A stretch of 14,492 bases of DNA from positions 1 to 14,492 of the forward strand of contig VGWY01000042.1 in assembly GCA_016873575.1 (NCBI GenBank). Direction: 5' to 3'. Both the position numbers and the translations under genes were made by a program. Of this stretch, positions 12,303-14,492 are shown one piece after another; position 1 is the first letter of the stretch; every line of letters starts with the position of its first letter. This stretch comes from Nitrospira sp. (GTDB lineage: Bacteria > Nitrospirota > Thermodesulfovibrionia > Thermodesulfovibrionales > SM23-35). The notes under the pieces were generated by a model. The model was given only the letters and a program-made list of their open reading frames with translations, had not been told where the DNA came from and ran no database searches.

Positions 12303-14402
12303 ATGTCTGATACCAATTTATTCAGAGAAAAGCTACAAACCTTAGTCACAAAGTTTGAAAAGGACAGGACCCACTATCTTTCAAAAGGTTATCTTGAGGC
12401 ACAGGTAAGAATTGACTTTATCAATCCTTTCTTTAAGGCACTCGGCTGGGACATAGAAAATAAGGCACAGAAGCCTCCGCATGAAAGGGACGTCATCGTA
12501 GAGCTTTCACCTGAGACAACAGGAAGACCTGATTACAATTTCAGGATAAATGGTGTAACTAAGTTTTTTATTGAGGCAAAGGCCCCCTCTGTTGCCCTCG
12601 ATGATGTGAACCATATCCTTCAGGCTAAAAGCTATGCCTGGTCTACAAAAGAGGTCTATTTTGTTGTGCTTACGGATTTTGAAGAGTTCAGGCTTTATGA
12701 CGCATCCTTAAAGCCAAATCCAAAATTCCCGAGTGAAGGCTTAATATTTGACTTTAAATATATAGATTATCTCGATAATATCGAAAAGCTCTGGGAGCTA
12801 TCCATAGAAAGAGTCTTGCAAGGTTCTTTAGAATCTCTTCTGCCCAGAGATACAAAAAGCAAGAGATTACGCATACCACCTGATAAGTCTTTTCTTGAAG
12901 ATTTGACTGTATGGCGAACAGAACTCGCAAAGGATATTCATAAAAGAAATCCCCCCATCCCCCCTTTAGCAAAGGGGGGTGAGGGGGGATTTGATGTAAA
13001 GCTTTTGAATGATGTAGTTCAGAAACTCCTTGACCGAATTATCTTCATCCGTATTGCTGAGGACAGGAAAATTAGACCTGAGAGGGAGCTATGGGAGATT
13101 GTTGCTCAATGGAAGGAAGAAGGTAAACGAAAACCCATAATGATGCATTTGGTAGACCTTTTCCATGGGGTGAATGATGACCTGAACGGAGATATATTCA
13201 AACGACATGCCTGCGAAACAGCAGATGTGGATTCCAATCTTTTAGCAGAGATAATAGAAAGTTTTTATTTCCCAAAAAGCCGTTATCGCTTTGACGCAAT
13301 CGGTGTTGAACTCCTTGGAAGCATCTATGAACGCTATCTTGGTAGCACAATAAGAGTGACTCCTCAGAGAATTAAGGTTGAGGAAAAACCTGAAGTAAGA
13401 AAAGCAGGAGGCGTTTATTACACACCCAAGTATATCGTTGATTATATCGTTAAAAATACAGTTGGTAAAGTAATTGATGGAAAGACACCAAGACAAATCG
13501 AAAAGATAAAAATACTTGATCCTGCCTGCGGAAGTGGTTCATTCCTGCTTGGGGCTTATCAATTTTTGATTGATTATCATCTTAAATACTACCGTGAACA
13601 CCCTAAAGAGGCACAGACCCTAAGTCTTTTCCCATACTGGAAAATGAGTCCCGAAGATTTTTCCCTACCGATTCATGAAAAAGCAAAGATTTTAAGAAAT
13701 AATATTTTCGGAGTTGACATAGACCCTCAGGCTGTAGAGATAACAATGATGAGCCTTTATCTAAAGGCATTGGAAGGTGAAAGAGGTTTATTACCGAAGA
13801 AACAACAACTGCTACCACCTCTATCCAATAACATCAAATGCGGTAACAGCCTTATCGGTTATGACATATTCGATGCTTTTTCGACTGTCATTCCCGCAAG
13901 CCCCGAATGCTTTCGGGATCGGGAATCCAGTCCCCTCTTGAGAGGGGTGCAGGGGTGTGTCAAGAAAGATTCTCGCCTCAGGCGAGTCGCCAAGGAGACC
14001 GGACAAGCCGGAATGACAAGTAAAACAGGGTGGGACGACGAAACAGAATCCCGCATCAACCCCTTCGACTGGAATTCAAAGTCAACGGGATTCGGGGAGA
14101 TAATGAACCCCTCTCAGTCCCCTCTTGCTAAGGGGGGAAGTAAAGGGGGATTCGATGTCGTCATCGGCAACCCGCCATGGGGAGTAGATTTCTCAGAAAT
14201 TGAGCTTGCATATTTAAGAGATAAAAATAGCAGCATAATTGTGAGAATGATAGATTCTTTCATGTATTTTGTTTATCAAACTTCTCAAAAATTATCGAGT
14301 AAAGGTTCTTTTGGCATGATCTTGCCAGATGTGCTTTTATACCAAAAGGATAATTACAGACTTAGTAGACTCTTGCAAAAGTTTTTGAAAAATACTTTCT
14401 AA
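12303..14402 (+). CDS. Eco57I-like restriction-modification enzyme (type IIG), 3' truncated, with three repeat insertions
   Basis: Single-chain nuclease plus N6-adenine methyltransferase. The N-terminal nuclease domain resembles HsdR N-domains: D77 in GRPDY and E91-A-K93 form a PD-(D/E)xK site. A helical linker follows, then the methylase: YYTPKYIVDYI at 372-382 (motif X), SAM-binding DPACGSGSF at 406-414, FGVDIDPQAVEI at 469-480, and catalytic NPPW at 623-626. The frame stops at 699 aa, soon after the motif IV region, whereas relatives run on for several hundred residues with further methylase strands and the target-recognition domain; none of the three forward frames up to 14492 continues recognisable homology. 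It is therefore truncated or split, possibly inactive. Three insertions lie inside: residues about 216-230 (A), 528-572 (B with nested A) and 603-617 (A). No Shine-Dalgarno sequence is seen before ATG 12303. Confidence 0.85.
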   Translation: MSDTNLFREKLQTLVTKFEKDRTHYLSKGYLEAQVRIDFINPFFKALGWDIENKAQKPPHERDVIVELSPETTGRPDYNFRINGVTKFFIEAKAPSVALDDVNHILQAKSYAWSTKEVYFVVLTDFEEFRLYDASLKPNPKFPSEGLIFDFKYIDYLDNIEKLWELSIERVLQGSLESLLPRDTKSKRLRIPPDKSFLEDLTVWRTELAKDIHKRNPPIPPLAKGGEGGFDVKLLNDVVQKLLDRIIFIRIAEDRKIRPERELWEIVAQWKEEGKRKPIMMHLVDLFHGVNDDLNGDIFKRHACETADVDSNLLAEIIESFYFPKSRYRFDAIGVELLGSIYERYLGSTIRVTPQRIKVEEKPEVRKAGGVYYTPKYIVDYIVKNTVGKVIDGKTPRQIEKIKILDPACGSGSFLLGAYQFLIDYHLKYYREHPKEAQTLSLFPYWKMSPEDFSLPIHEKAKILRNNIFGVDIDPQAVEITMMSLYLKALEGERGLLPKKQQLLPPLSNNIKCGNSLIGYDIFDAFSTVIPASPECFRDRESSPLLRGVQGCVKKDSRLRRVAKETGQAGMTSKTGWDDETESRINPFDWNSKSTGFGEIMNPSQSPLAKGGSKGGFDVVIGNPPWGVDFSEIELAYLRDKNSSIIVRMIDSFMYFVYQTSQKLSSKGSFGMILPDVLLYQKDNYRLSRLLQKFLKNTF
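12947..12992. repeat. family-A palindromic element inside the RM gene (linker copy)
   Basis: 46-bp near-perfect palindrome, AAAT...ATTT, arms C6-AT-C6 and G6-TGA-G6 around TTTAGCAAA, read as NPPIPPLAKGGEGGF. The best-preserved copy; in the other two frames of this strand it contains TGA or TAG. It sits between the conserved AKDIHKR and LNDVVQKLLDRIIFIR blocks. Confidence 0.95.
13886..14018. repeat. family-B MITE-like element, translated inside the RM gene
   Basis: 133 bp bounded by TGTCATTCC and GGAATGACA, with inner CGGACAAGCC matching the intergenic copy at 11281-11357. Read in frame as about 45 residues starting VIPASPECFRDRESS. It lies between the IKCGNSLIGY and INPFDW blocks of the methylase. 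Confidence 0.82.
13924..13960. repeat. divergent family-A-like unit nested in the family-B element
   Basis: CCCCTCTTGAGAGGGG palindrome plus a GCAGGGGTG arm; a shorter, altered relative of family A, here read as SPLLRGVQGC, a different frame from the other copies. Confidence 0.6.
14106..14152. repeat. family-A palindromic element inside the RM gene (next to motif IV)
   Basis: Degenerate copy with arms around CTTGCTAAG, read as NPSQSPLAKGGSKGGF. Its terminal GGF runs straight into the conserved DVVIGNPPW motif. Confidence 0.78.
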
Positions 14403-14492
14403 CCATCCCTTCAAATCCATTTTACAGATATTTTACATCTTAAAAATTCAATTTTTATAAATTACGCTCTCAAAGCATGTTTTTTGCTACGA
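14403..14492. other. AT-rich tail after the RM stop, no gene recognised
   Basis: 90 bp, clearly more AT-rich than the gene before it. It holds a small perfect palindrome AAAAATT-C-AATTTTT near 14440-14456. No continuation of the methylase in any forward frame and no complete gene. Confidence 0.5.

Noticed and set aside
12947..12992. Palindromes as rho-independent terminators
   Set aside because: They lie in the middle of open frames, are followed by coding sequence and have no U-tract.
13821..14059. Minus-strand open frames across the RM repeats (VIPACPVS-type peptide)
   Set aside because: They arise from the inverted symmetry of the family-B element; no start signal and wholly opposite a recognised methylase.
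12303..14402. Type I HsdM or HsdR subunit, or a new defence system
   Set aside because: Nuclease domain and methylase domain are in one chain with an NPPW motif and no helicase, which fits Eco57I-like type IIG; nothing else defence-related is in the window.

Overview
This 14.5 kb window is a chromosomal stretch from a bacterium with moderate GC content. The gene content and order (thymidylate kinase, DNA polymerase delta', RicT, MetRS; a short cobalamin-type MetE; BioW) suggest a Nitrospirota or deltaproteobacterial type anaerobe. That placement is inference from family flavour, not a marker-gene result.

Layout. A PilT/PilU-like pilus ATPase (49-1089, +) converges on a long minus-strand operon that runs from 8030 down to 1073: aroK, aroB, a short MetE/UROD-type methyltransferase, tmk, holB, ricT, metG. 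Most junctions in it overlap or nearly touch (TAATG, TAATG, 4-nt gap, GTGA). Divergent from aroK is mnmA (+), followed by an HD-domain protein (+). A lipid-kinase gene of the DagK/YegS type (-) converges on the HD gene over a shared hairpin. After an intergenic repeat comes bioW (-), and divergent from it a large Eco57I-like restriction-modification enzyme (+) whose frame stops early at 14402.

The striking feature is not a single gene but the load of short repeats inside the genes. (i) Family A is a GC-rich near-palindrome of about 46 bp. It is translated in frame as a peptide of the form NPPxPPxxKGGxGGF in metG, holB (twice), mnmA, dagK and the RM gene (twice), with a further divergent copy. 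(ii) Family C consists of tandem heptamers with a TCA core, translated in frame in metG, tmk, mnmA (three arrays) and bioW. All six arrays lie in the orientation that avoids TGA stops. (iii) Family B is a MITE-like element with TGTCATT...AATGACA ends. One copy is intergenic and one is translated inside the RM gene with a family-A copy nested in it. (iv) A paired hairpin (family D) separates holB from ricT. The insertions fall where the protein families normally have variable loops or linkers, and the catalytic motifs around them are intact, so the hit housekeeping enzymes probably still work.

Transcription. aroK, mnmA and bioW, each first in its unit, have good sigma70-like -10 boxes 5-10 nt from the start codon and no Shine-Dalgarno sequence. 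The downstream or internal genes tmk, ricT, metG and the HD gene have clear Shine-Dalgarno sequences. This suggests leaderless or very short-leader mRNAs for the unit-leading genes.
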